Below are positions 4,849 to 10,600 of a stretch of 10,600 nt of DNA, one piece after another. Made by a program: the position numbers and the translations under genes. Source of the DNA: Candidatus Microgenomates bacterium (GTDB lineage: Bacteria > Patescibacteriota > Microgenomatia > Levybacterales > JACOYD01); the NCBI GenBank assembly GCA_016182055.1, contig JACOYD010000030.1, forward strand, positions 1-10,600, in the 5' to 3' direction. The first letter of the stretch is position 1; each line of letters opens with the position of its first letter. Under the pieces are notes generated by a model that searched no databases, was not told where the DNA came from, and saw nothing but the letters and a program-made list of their open reading frames with translations.

Positions 4849-6339
4849 ATGCGTATGAAAGTACCACTGGCCGGCACTCACCAGGAAATTTTTTCCAAAG
4901 AACAAGTCAAACAGGAACCACTTTCAGGTTCTTCTGGCGAAACTGCTCCTGCCCCTGTTTTGCCAAAAGGCGAGATCGTACCTCCGCCTCCTTCTTTTGA
5001 TTTTGAATCTCCGTCTTTAATCTCCCGCATTTTTCCCTTTCTGCTTGGTCTGATTGCTCTTGTTGTTCTTATTATTGTAGCTACACAGATTGTTCCCAGA
5101 TTTTTGGCGGGCGGCGGCGGTCCTGTTTCTTTGACATATTGGGGGTTATGGGAAGATGAAAATATCATGAAAGTGGTTATTGCCGATTTTGAGCGGGAAA
5201 ACCCCAATATCAAAATAAACTATCAGAAGCAGGATATTAAACAGTACCGCGAAACGCTGACCAATAGATTATCTCAAAAAGAAGGGCCTGCCTCGCCGCA
5301 AGGCGGGCCGGATATCTTCCGCTTTCACAATACCTGGGTGCCGATGCTTAAAACTTATCTTCTTTCCATCCCTGCCAATATCTACACCAATGGTGATTTT
5401 GAAAAAACATTTTATCCGGTGGCCCAAAAAGACTTGAAAATGGGTAATAACTATATTGGTATTCCTCTGGAAATAGACACCCTGGCCCTTTTTATCAACG
5501 ATGATGATTTTAAGGCGGCGGGGCTTTCCCCGCCCGCTACCTGGGATGAACTGCGAACTGCTGCCCGCCAGTTGACGGTGCGAGACAGCAGCGGCAGAAT
5601 TGTCAAATCGGGTGTGGCTTTGGGGACTTTTGACAACATTGATGCATCAAGCGATATTCTGGCTCTGATGATGATTCAAAACGGCGTTGATTTTCGAAAA
5701 GTGGATAAGAGTATCAGCCGAGACGGCAGGAATTTGGGAGAGGACACTCTGGCTTACTATGTTTCTTTTGCCCAGGGAGAAAATAGAATATGGGATGATA
5801 CGCTGGACGTATCCACCCCGGCTTTTGCCAAGGAGAAACTCTCCATGTATTTTGGCTATTCGTGGCGGGTGTTTGAAATACAAGCACTTAATCCAAACCT
5901 TCGCTTTAGCATTCACCCGGCTCCCCAGTTGTCCGGAGAGAGCAAAACTTTTGCCAGCTATTGGGTGGAGGGAGTTTCCAAAAACAGCTCTCATCCTAAA
6001 GAAGCTTTCCTTTTTCTTAAATTCTTATCAAAACCGGAGACTTTGCAGAAGCTCTTCAGCGAAGGGAGTAAGCTTCGACTTTTCGGGGAACCGTACAGTC
6101 GTTTAGATCTGGCAGACAATCTTAAAAGCAACCAATATGCCGCCCCCTTTTTGGCAAAAGCCAAAGATGCCGCATCCTGGTATCTGGCTTCCAATACTTA
6201 TGATAATGGGCTAAACGATCAGATGAGAAAATACTTTCAAGATGCTGTAAATGGAGTTTTGCGGGGCATTTCTCCCGGCACCGCTTTGGAAACGGCAGCC
6301 AAAGGAATAGAGGTGGTGGCAACTCAATATGGACTCTAA
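4849..6339 (+). CDS. Membrane-anchored extracellular solute-binding protein, family 1-like
   Basis: A 496-aa protein with a cytoplasmic Pro-rich N-terminal tail of about 60 residues (including PPPP at 45-48), one membrane helix (about 61-83, FPFLLGLIALVVLIIVATQI), a Gly linker, and an ABC-type sugar-binding fold. Binding-protein signatures are LTYWGLWEDENIMKVVIADF (94-113), ENPNIKINYQ, PDIFRFHNTWVPML, IGIPLEIDTLALFINDDDF, AAGLSPPATWDELRTAARQL, and ASYWVEGVSKNSSHPKEAFL with FLKFLSKPETLQKLF near the C-terminus. It has an uncleaved anchor rather than a lipoprotein signal. No permease or ATPase gene is adjacent, so uptake, sensing or envelope binding are all possible; the ligand is unknown. ATG 4849 was chosen because it follows a -10 box by 7 nt. 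ATG 4855 is nearly as good, while 4801 would start inside the divergent VanW-like gene. Confidence 0.9.
   Translation: MRMKVPLAGTHQEIFSKEQVKQEPLSGSSGETAPAPVLPKGEIVPPPPSFDFESPSLISRIFPFLLGLIALVVLIIVATQIVPRFLAGGGGPVSLTYWGLWEDENIMKVVIADFERENPNIKINYQKQDIKQYRETLTNRLSQKEGPASPQGGPDIFRFHNTWVPMLKTYLLSIPANIYTNGDFEKTFYPVAQKDLKMGNNYIGIPLEIDTLALFINDDDFKAAGLSPPATWDELRTAARQLTVRDSSGRIVKSGVALGTFDNIDASSDILALMMIQNGVDFRKVDKSISRDGRNLGEDTLAYYVSFAQGENRIWDDTLDVSTPAFAKEKLSMYFGYSWRVFEIQALNPNLRFSIHPAPQLSGESKTFASYWVEGVSKNSSHPKEAFLFLKFLSKPETLQKLFSEGSKLRLFGEPYSRLDLADNLKSNQYAAPFLAKAKDAASWYLASNTYDNGLNDQMRKYFQDAVNGVLRGISPGTALETAAKGIEVVATQYGL
5285..5309. repeat. GC-rich palindrome inside the solute-binding protein gene
   Basis: GGCCTGCCT, loop CGCCGCA, AGGCGGGCC: a 9-bp stem with one G-T pair. 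It encodes the GPASPQGGP stretch just before the conserved PDIFRFHN, where related binding proteins usually have a short turn. It is much richer in GC than its surroundings and is probably another in-frame palindromic insertion, though no flanking duplication is obvious. Confidence 0.5.
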
Positions 6340-7213
6340 AACATATAATTTAATTCTTAAAACTGTTCTTTATGCCGATATCTTTAACTATCCATTGAAG
6401 GAAGAGGAGGTTTATCGATGGACTAAAGATATTAAGATATTAAGATATGATGATATTAAGAGGGCAAATGGGGTGATTATTCACAAAAACAGTTTTATGT
6501 TGCTTAAAGGACGGGAAGAACTTATTATTAAACGGATGGAGCGGGAAGTTATTTCCAAGCGCAAAATTCAGACAGCAAAAAACCTTGTTAACTTTCTTAA
6601 ATTTATTCCTACAATTAAGTTAATCGGCGTGTCCGGCTCGGTGGCGGCTGGTAATGCCGATAGCGCCGATGATATAGACCTCTTTATTATTACCAAGCGA
6701 GGAACGCTGTGGTTGACTCGTCTGCTGACTACTATTGTTGTTGAACTTATGTCCCGGCGAAGACGTCCAAACGAGACTGATGTGGCCGACAAAATTTGTC
6801 TGAACATGTTTGTGGACGAGCGCTTTTTGGCAGTTTTAAGGAAAAAACAGAATCTTTATACAGCGCATGAGGTATGTCAGCTGAAAGCACTTTATGACAA
6901 AGACGGTACTTATCAGAAATTTCTTTGGGCCAACCGATGGGTAAGGAAGTTTTTACCCAACGGGATTGATACTAGGATATTAGGATATTATGATATTAAG
7001 AGAAAAAAAGAAAAAACACCTAATATCTTAATATCTCAATTACTTAATATCTTAAATTTAATTACTAAGCATCTCCAGCTCTGGTACATGCGTCGGCATA
7101 GAACAAGCGAAATAATCGCCGATGGCTACCTGGCTTTTCATCCCAAGGATCACACGGCCGATGTATTGGCTGCTTTTGAAAAGAGAGTTAATAAATATGC
7201 CGCCAAAATTTAG
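6329..7213 (+). CDS. Minimal nucleotidyltransferase-domain protein
   Basis: A 294-aa protein with a pol-beta-type nucleotidyltransferase core. IGVSGSVAAGNADSADDIDL (99-118) contains the GSxxxG turn and the two metal-binding aspartates D115 and D117, and FVDERF (161-166) may carry a third acidic residue. The N-terminal part (ILKTVLYADIFNYPLKEEEV, 9-28) resembles a small helical, winged-helix-like segment. The C-terminal part is helical and basic and lacks recognisable motifs. The substrate is unknown: nucleic acid, small molecule and protein targets are all possible, and a toxin-antitoxin role is not supported by any partner. Two extra segments (about residues 33-45 and 215-242) are encoded by 8-bp DNA repeats and share the peptide ILxYxDIKR. 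The start ATG lies within the end of the solute-binding gene (11-nt overlap), with GGTGG 9 nt before it. The end overlaps the CoA fusion gene by 17 nt. Confidence 0.8.
   Translation: MDSKTYNLILKTVLYADIFNYPLKEEEVYRWTKDIKILRYDDIKRANGVIIHKNSFMLLKGREELIIKRMEREVISKRKIQTAKNLVNFLKFIPTIKLIGVSGSVAAGNADSADDIDLFIITKRGTLWLTRLLTTIVVELMSRRRRPNETDVADKICLNMFVDERFLAVLRKKQNLYTAHEVCQLKALYDKDGTYQKFLWANRWVRKFLPNGIDTRILGYYDIKRKKEKTPNILISQLLNILNLITKHLQLWYMRRHRTSEIIADGYLAFHPKDHTADVLAAFEKRVNKYAAKI
6426..6460. repeat. 8-bp tandem array (AAGATATT)n, first copy in the nucleotidyltransferase gene
   Basis: Four units (AAGATATT, AAGATATT, AAGATATG, ATGATATT) plus AAG. They encode about residues 33-44 (KDIKILRYDDIK). The 29-nt stretch 6434-6462 matches 6974-7002 with only three mismatches and is read in the same frame there, so the array is dispersed within one gene. 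Confidence 0.85.
6973..7052. repeat. Inverted pair of 8-bp arrays in the nucleotidyltransferase gene
   Basis: The left arm has three TAGGATAT-type units (6973-6996). After an A-rich lysine-coding loop (7001-7020), the right arm has TAATATCT units at 7021, 7029 and 7045 with one diverged unit at 7037. The words are reverse complements (GATATTAAG / CTTAATATC), so the pair can form a hairpin. It encodes about residues 215-242, before the final helical region. Confidence 0.8.
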
Positions 7214-8249
7214 GGTGGCCGCCCTGGCCGGCACCTTTGATCATTTTCACCAGGGGCATCAAAAATTCTTAGTTGCCGCGTTTGACGCGGCCGATACTAT
7301 TTATATAGGGATAACCAGCGATACATTTGCCCAATCTTTGCGGCAGGCAGAGGTGGCTGCCTTTGCCGACAGGAAAAAAGAAGTAGAAATATTTCTGGCA
7401 AAAAATAATCTCCTCTTGCGAACCACCATTTTTGAACTTAACGACATTCATGGCCCAACTCTTGATGAAGGTTCGTCAATTGAGGCAATTATTGTTACCG
7501 GAAAAACCCGCTATGGAGCAGAGCTTGTCAATAAGCTTCGCCGGGAAAAAGGCTTATTACCATTGGTTATTGTGGAAATAGCGATGGTTGAGGCCAAAGA
7601 TGGCGGCGAATTGTCCTCTTCCCGCATTAGAAACGGAGAAATAGATAGAAAAGGAGATCTTTTTATTCAGCCTTTATGGTTAAGAAAAGATTTACGCCTG
7701 CCGCCAAATCTGCGTTTATCTCTGCAAAAACCCTTGGGTGCGCTTATTTTTGGCCATGAAAACAATCTTAACGAGGCGATAGCTGTTGCAAAAGAAAATC
7801 TAAAAGGAAAAAACCCAGTAAGCGTTGTTACGGTAGGCGATGTGGTGACAAAGTCGTTCAATGAAAACGGTATTCCAATGGATATTGCCATCGTTGATTT
7901 TTATGTTAAGCGCCAGCAAAAATTCAAAAGCATAAAAGATTTAGGATTTAAGAAAGAAGAGCCGGATATGGTTGTTAAAAATGCCAAAGGAACGTTAACA
8001 GGAGAGACTTTTAGAGCTGTACAAGAGGCATTTAGGCTTACAGCGCCTTCTCCGTTCGTTATTAGAATTGTTGGCGAGGAAGATTTGACAGTTCTTCCCG
8101 TCGTTTTAGCCGCTCCCCTCAAAGCCCATGTATTTTATGGCCAGCCCCGATTTAATCGGGGCCAGCCCGGCGAGGGCGTTGTTGATGTTTTAGTTACAGA
8201 GGAAAAAAAGACAGAAGCCAGAGAAATTGTTTCGCGGTTTGTGGCTTGA
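7197..8249 (+). CDS. Fused phosphopantetheine adenylyltransferase and GTP-dependent dephospho-CoA kinase (archaeal types)
   Basis: A predicted bifunctional cytoplasmic enzyme for the last two steps of CoA synthesis. Residues about 5-150 are a PPAT domain of the archaeal/eukaryotic type (COG1019-like). It carries AGTFDHFHQGHQKFL (11-25) with HxGH at 18-21, ITSDTF (39-44), VTGKTRYGAELVNKLR (100-115) and the C-terminal SSSRIRNGEI (140-149), and would make dephospho-CoA from 4'-phosphopantetheine and ATP. Residues about 168-350 match DUF359, the archaeal GTP-dependent dephospho-CoA kinase: LPPNLRLSLQKPLGALIFG (168-186), VTVGDVVT (211-218), DIAIVD (229-234), GTLTGETF (265-272), GEEDLTVLPVVLAAP (293-307) and YGQP (314-317). 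The final GQPGEG region carries a 7-residue in-frame insertion. ATG 7197 places the start just before the PPAT strand; an upstream in-frame ATG at 7122 would add 25 residues lying inside the previous gene. The overlap with that gene is 17 nt. Activities are inferred from family membership. Confidence 0.9.
   Translation: MPPKFRVAALAGTFDHFHQGHQKFLVAAFDAADTIYIGITSDTFAQSLRQAEVAAFADRKKEVEIFLAKNNLLLRTTIFELNDIHGPTLDEGSSIEAIIVTGKTRYGAELVNKLRREKGLLPLVIVEIAMVEAKDGGELSSSRIRNGEIDRKGDLFIQPLWLRKDLRLPPNLRLSLQKPLGALIFGHENNLNEAIAVAKENLKGKNPVSVVTVGDVVTKSFNENGIPMDIAIVDFYVKRQQKFKSIKDLGFKKEEPDMVVKNAKGTLTGETFRAVQEAFRLTAPSPFVIRIVGEEDLTVLPVVLAAPLKAHVFYGQPRFNRGQPGEGVVDVLVTEEKKTEAREIVSRFVA
8139..8168. repeat. Palindromic 21-bp in-frame insertion with 9-bp flanking direct repeat
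   Basis: GGCCAGCCC occurs at 8139-8147 and again at 8160-8168. Between and overlapping the copies is the hairpin CCCCGAT-TTA-ATCGGGG (8145-8161). The result splits the kinase motif YGQPGEG into YGQP-RFNR-GQPGEG, seven extra residues with frame kept. The layout (palindrome core plus duplicated target) looks like a small mobile palindrome or a slippage product. Confidence 0.85.
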
Positions 8250-8276
8250 TAACGACATGATGTATAATAATTGTTC
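8239..8276 (+). promoter_or_regulatory. Promoter giving a leaderless murI transcript
   Basis: A perfect TATAAT (8263-8268) sits 8 nt before the murI ATG at 8277, so transcription would begin at or within about two nt of the start codon. A weak -35 TTGTGG (8239-8244) lies 18 nt upstream, inside the end of the preceding gene. No Shine-Dalgarno is present. This is the strongest promoter candidate in the window and suggests murI-murD-coaBC can be transcribed separately from the genes upstream. Confidence 0.6.
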
Positions 8277-9038
8277 ATGGACAGACCAATTGGGATTATT
8301 GATTCAGGCGTGGGGGGTTTAAGCATTTGGCAGGAACTTGTTAAGCTTTTGCCTTGGGAAGATATTATATATCTGGCAGATCAAAGAAATTTTCCTTATC
8401 GCGCCAAACAGAAAAAAGAGCTTTATCGGATTGTTTCCGACAATGTAAAATTTCTCGTAAAGCAAAAGGCCAAGTTAATTGTACTGGCCTGCAATACCGC
8501 TACAGTTCACACCCTGGACGGGCTTCGCCAAAATTTTCCAGTTCCCATAGTGGGAGTAGTTCCTGTTGTCAAAAAAGCAGCCGAGCTGAGCCGGAAGAAA
8601 AAAATCATCGTTTTGGCAACTTCTTCAACAGCCCAAAGCAATTATTTAAAAAACCTCGTTAAAAAATTTGCCGGCGATTGTCAAGTTTTTATTTATGCGC
8701 TTGATGAAGTAATTGATCAAATAGAAAACCTCCAAAGAATAGTTATCACTGGGAAAATAGCCAATTTATCAAAAAAAGATGTTGATGTGGTGGCGCTGGG
8801 TTGCACCCATTACGGCTTCATCAAACCGCAATTACAAAAACTTTTTGGCAAAAAAGTGCGAGTTTTGGAGCCGGCCGGGGCGGTCACCAGACAGGTCAAG
8901 CGAGTTTTAACCAATAACCAGACTCTGGCCGGAAAAAGAACACCACGCTATACTTTTTATACCACGGGAGATGCAATCAAGTTCAATAAGCAATTGCGGC
9001 TATTACTAAAAAAAGAATTTTTGGCAAAAAAGCCATGA
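8277..9038 (+). CDS. murI: Glutamate racemase
   Basis: A cofactor-independent cytoplasmic racemase that converts L-glutamate to D-glutamate for peptidoglycan. The 253 residues fit the family's usual roughly 250-270. Motifs are GIIDSGVGGLS (6-16) with the substrate-binding D9-S10, catalytic C72 in LACNTAT (70-76), VVPVVKKAA (94-102), and catalytic C176 in ALGCTHYGF (173-181) with the adjacent H178. The usual FPYG motif reads FPYR (39-42), a small deviation. The ATG at 8277 was chosen over an in-frame TTG at 8271 because it directly follows the -10 spacing and gives the canonical MDRPIGIIDSGVGG start. Its TGA overlaps the murD ATG (ATGA), coupling production of D-glutamate to its only known consumer in the window. 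Confidence 0.95.
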   Translation: MDRPIGIIDSGVGGLSIWQELVKLLPWEDIIYLADQRNFPYRAKQKKELYRIVSDNVKFLVKQKAKLIVLACNTATVHTLDGLRQNFPVPIVGVVPVVKKAAELSRKKKIIVLATSSTAQSNYLKNLVKKFAGDCQVFIYALDEVIDQIENLQRIVITGKIANLSKKDVDVVALGCTHYGFIKPQLQKLFGKKVRVLEPAGAVTRQVKRVLTNNQTLAGKRTPRYTFYTTGDAIKFNKQLRLLLKKEFLAKKP

Positions 9039-10345
9039 AGAAGTTTGATATAAAAGGAAAAAGAGTTTTAATAATGGGACTTGGTCTTCTGGGTGGGGGC
9101 GTGGGAGCGGCTCGCTATTTTGCCGGCAAAGGGGCAGACGTTACTGTCAGCGATCTTAAAACAAAAGAACAACTAATCCCATCGCTGGTCAAATTAAGGA
9201 GTTGGCCGATTCGTTATGTATTGGGAGGTCATCGGGAAAAAGATTTTCAAGAGGCTCAACTGATTATTAGAAATCCGGACGTGTTGCCGGATTCGCCTTA
9301 TCTTAAAATTGCCCGGCGTCGGGGCATTCCCGTGGAAATGGTGGAAAGTTTTTTTGTCAAGAACTGCCCGGGCAAAATAATCGGAATAACAGGTACTAGA
9401 GGAAAAACTACTACCTCTTATCTTATCGCCAGGTTGCTGAAAGAGGCAGGTTTACCAACTGTTTTAGCCGGAAACGTAGCTGGAGTTTCCACTCTTGATT
9501 TTCTTGACAAAATTACAGCCGAAACATACGTTGTTCTTGAGCTCTCATCTTTTCAACTGCACGGTTTTGGCGAGTCAAAGATAAGCCCTCATATAGCGGT
9601 AGTTACCAATATTTTTCCGGAACACCTCAATCACTACCAAACACTAACAGAATATGTGAATGACAAGAAAATTATTTTTCATTATCAAAAAAAGACTGAT
9701 TTTTTAATTCTCAATAAACATAATCTATATAGCAAAAAATTTGCCAAAGAGGCAAAAGCGAAAACGTTATTTTTTTCCCAAAGTGACGTGCCACCTTCTT
9801 GGCAATCAAAATTGCCGGGGGAGCACAACAGGGAGAATATTGCTGCGGCAATGATGGTGGGAAAAATACTTAAGATTAACTCTTCTATTATGAAGAAATC
9901 AGTGACGGCCTTTAAGTCACTGCCATATCATCTGCAAGTTATAAGAAAAGTTAGCGGCGTTACCTTTATTAACGATGGAATAAGTACCTCACCGGAGGCC
10001 ACCATGGCCGCACTTTCATCGGTGGATAAAAGGGTTTTGCTTATTGCGGGGGGAAATGATAAGCTTCTTGATTTTGGTCAACTGGGAAAGTTGATTGATA
10101 AAAAGGCCAAGGCGGTATTTTTGATGGAAGGAACCGCCCTCCCAAAACTCAAAAAATCAATTCCCCAAAATCTTATTAAAGGAGAATTTGAAAATCTTGT
10201 CCAGACGGTCCATGCCGCCTATAGCTTGGCCAAACCCAAAGATATAATTCTTTTTTCTCCGGCTGCCACCTCCTTTAACTGGTTTAACAATGTCTATCAG
10301 CGCTGCCTGGAATTTGAAAAGATAGTAAGAGATTTACCAAAATGA
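9035..10345 (+). CDS. murD: UDP-N-acetylmuramoyl-L-alanine:D-glutamate ligase
   Basis: A cytoplasmic ATP-dependent Mur ligase that adds D-glutamate to UDP-MurNAc-L-Ala. The 436 aa fit the family. Its three domains are visible: an N-terminal Rossmann-like UDP-binding domain (VLIMGLGLLGGGVGAARYF, 11-29), the central ATPase domain with P-loop GITGTRGKTT (117-126), ELSSFQL (169-175) and TNIFPEHLNHY (191-201), and the C-terminal domain with GEHNRENIAAA (262-272), FINDGISTSPEAT (311-323), LIAGGNDK (336-343) and LFSPAATSF (406-414). K211 or K212 in YVNDKKII is the likely carbamylated lysine. The P-loop reads GTRGKTT instead of the usual GTNGKST, and DHLD reads EHLN; both are probably lineage variants. 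ELSSFQL and the upstream murI favour MurD over other Mur ligases. It overlaps murI and coaBC by ATGA at both ends. Confidence 0.93.
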   Translation: MKKFDIKGKRVLIMGLGLLGGGVGAARYFAGKGADVTVSDLKTKEQLIPSLVKLRSWPIRYVLGGHREKDFQEAQLIIRNPDVLPDSPYLKIARRRGIPVEMVESFFVKNCPGKIIGITGTRGKTTTSYLIARLLKEAGLPTVLAGNVAGVSTLDFLDKITAETYVVLELSSFQLHGFGESKISPHIAVVTNIFPEHLNHYQTLTEYVNDKKIIFHYQKKTDFLILNKHNLYSKKFAKEAKAKTLFFSQSDVPPSWQSKLPGEHNRENIAAAMMVGKILKINSSIMKKSVTAFKSLPYHLQVIRKVSGVTFINDGISTSPEATMAALSSVDKRVLLIAGGNDKLLDFGQLGKLIDKKAKAVFLMEGTALPKLKKSIPQNLIKGEFENLVQTVHAAYSLAKPKDIILFSPAATSFNWFNNVYQRCLEFEKIVRDLPK

Positions 10346-10600
10346 GAAAAACAATTGTGGTTGGCGTGACCGGCTCTATTGCCGCCTATAAAACTTTGGC
10401 TCTTGTTAAGTCTTTGAAAAAACAGGGATCTATAGTTTACGTCGTGATGACCCGCGGCGCTTGTTCTCTTGTTGATGAAAAGGAATTTGCCAAAGCCAGC
10501 AGCAATCCGGTGCGTATTGAAATGTTTGAGCCGGAAATTGATTACCAAAAATATTTGGCAAAAGATAAACCCATGGAGCATATTTCTCTGGCCGATGAGG
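10342..10600 (+). CDS. coaBC: CoaBC / phosphopantothenoylcysteine decarboxylase domain, N-terminal 86 residues (partial)
   Basis: The start of a HFCD-family flavoprotein. The N-terminus IVVGVTGSIAAYKTLALVKS (5-24) is the flavin-binding GxTGxIAAYK motif typical of CoaC/Dfp, followed by VYVVMTRGA (32-40) and MEHISLADE (78-86), matching the MEHIxLA substrate/flavin region. CoaBC joins cysteine to 4'-phosphopantothenate and decarboxylates the product to 4'-phosphopantetheine, the substrate of the PPAT domain encoded at 7197. The gene runs off the right edge, so it cannot be seen whether the CoaB ligase domain is fused. About 15 extra residues between MTRGA and MEHI make it slightly longer here than typical. 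Other HFCD flavoproteins such as UbiX are less likely given this context. The ATG overlaps the murD stop (ATGA), with no Shine-Dalgarno. Confidence 0.88.
   Translation, partial: MRKTIVVGVTGSIAAYKTLALVKSLKKQGSIVYVVMTRGACSLVDEKEFAKASSNPVRIEMFEPEIDYQKYLAKDKPMEHISLADE

Noticed and set aside
5517..5534. Palindrome GGCGGGG-CTTT-CCCCGCC as another inserted element
   Set aside because: It encodes part of AAGLSPPATWDEL, which has normal length for this conserved binding-protein segment, so no insertion is implied; codon composition explains it.
7122..7196. Earlier start for the CoA fusion protein
   Set aside because: It would add 25 residues overlapping the nucleotidyltransferase gene; the PPAT fold begins right after the ATG at 7197.
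8249..9038. UGA recoded to glycine, as in Gracilibacteria
   Set aside because: UGA falls exactly at the expected ends of several conserved proteins and forms ATGA overlaps with the next start, so it acts as a stop.

Overview
The window looks like a chromosome segment of a streamlined bacterium of the Patescibacteria (Candidate Phyla Radiation), probably a Microgenomates-type lineage. The placement is inference. It rests on tightly packed genes with ATGA overlaps, almost no Shine-Dalgarno sequences, -10 boxes lying only 6-9 nt before start codons, archaeal-type CoA enzymes, and short repeat arrays inside reading frames. UGA is used as an ordinary stop (for example at the ends of murI, murD, the DUF192 gene and the CoA fusion), which argues against the UGA=Gly code of Gracilibacteria and Absconditabacteria. 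No rRNA, tRNA, CRISPR array, transposase or prophage gene was seen.

Left half, minus strand, read from about 4.8 kb down to 1. A VanW/YoaR-like membrane-anchored protein comes first. It is followed by a 100-bp repeat-filled spacer and a three-gene ATGA-overlapping operon: RfaE2-like nucleotidyltransferase, DUF192 membrane protein, and tsaD for the t6A tRNA modification. Then comes a 111-bp spacer with a candidate promoter and a DUF948-like/YtxH-like pair of small membrane proteins. A hairpin-containing leader precedes the start of alaS, which runs off the left edge.

Right half, plus strand, from about 4.85 kb to 10.6 kb. From a roughly 30-bp divergent promoter region a second gene train begins: a membrane-anchored solute-binding protein with no transporter partner in view, a minimal nucleotidyltransferase-domain protein, and a 350-aa fusion of archaeal-type phosphopantetheine adenylyltransferase with archaeal-type GTP-dependent dephospho-CoA kinase (DUF359). 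These are followed by murI, murD and the start of coaBC. MurI and MurD make and use D-glutamate for peptidoglycan. CoaBC plus the fusion would cover four consecutive reactions from 4'-phosphopantothenate to CoA.

Two things stand out. One is the CoA fusion, which is analogous to eukaryotic COASY but uses the unrelated archaeal kinase. The other is repeat invasion: AT-rich 7-bp or 8-bp arrays and GC-rich palindromes sit in frame inside tsaD, the nucleotidyltransferase gene and the kinase domain, with a similar inverted array between two genes. The clearest case is a 21-bp palindromic insertion flanked by a 9-bp direct repeat in the otherwise conserved GQPGEG motif of the kinase.
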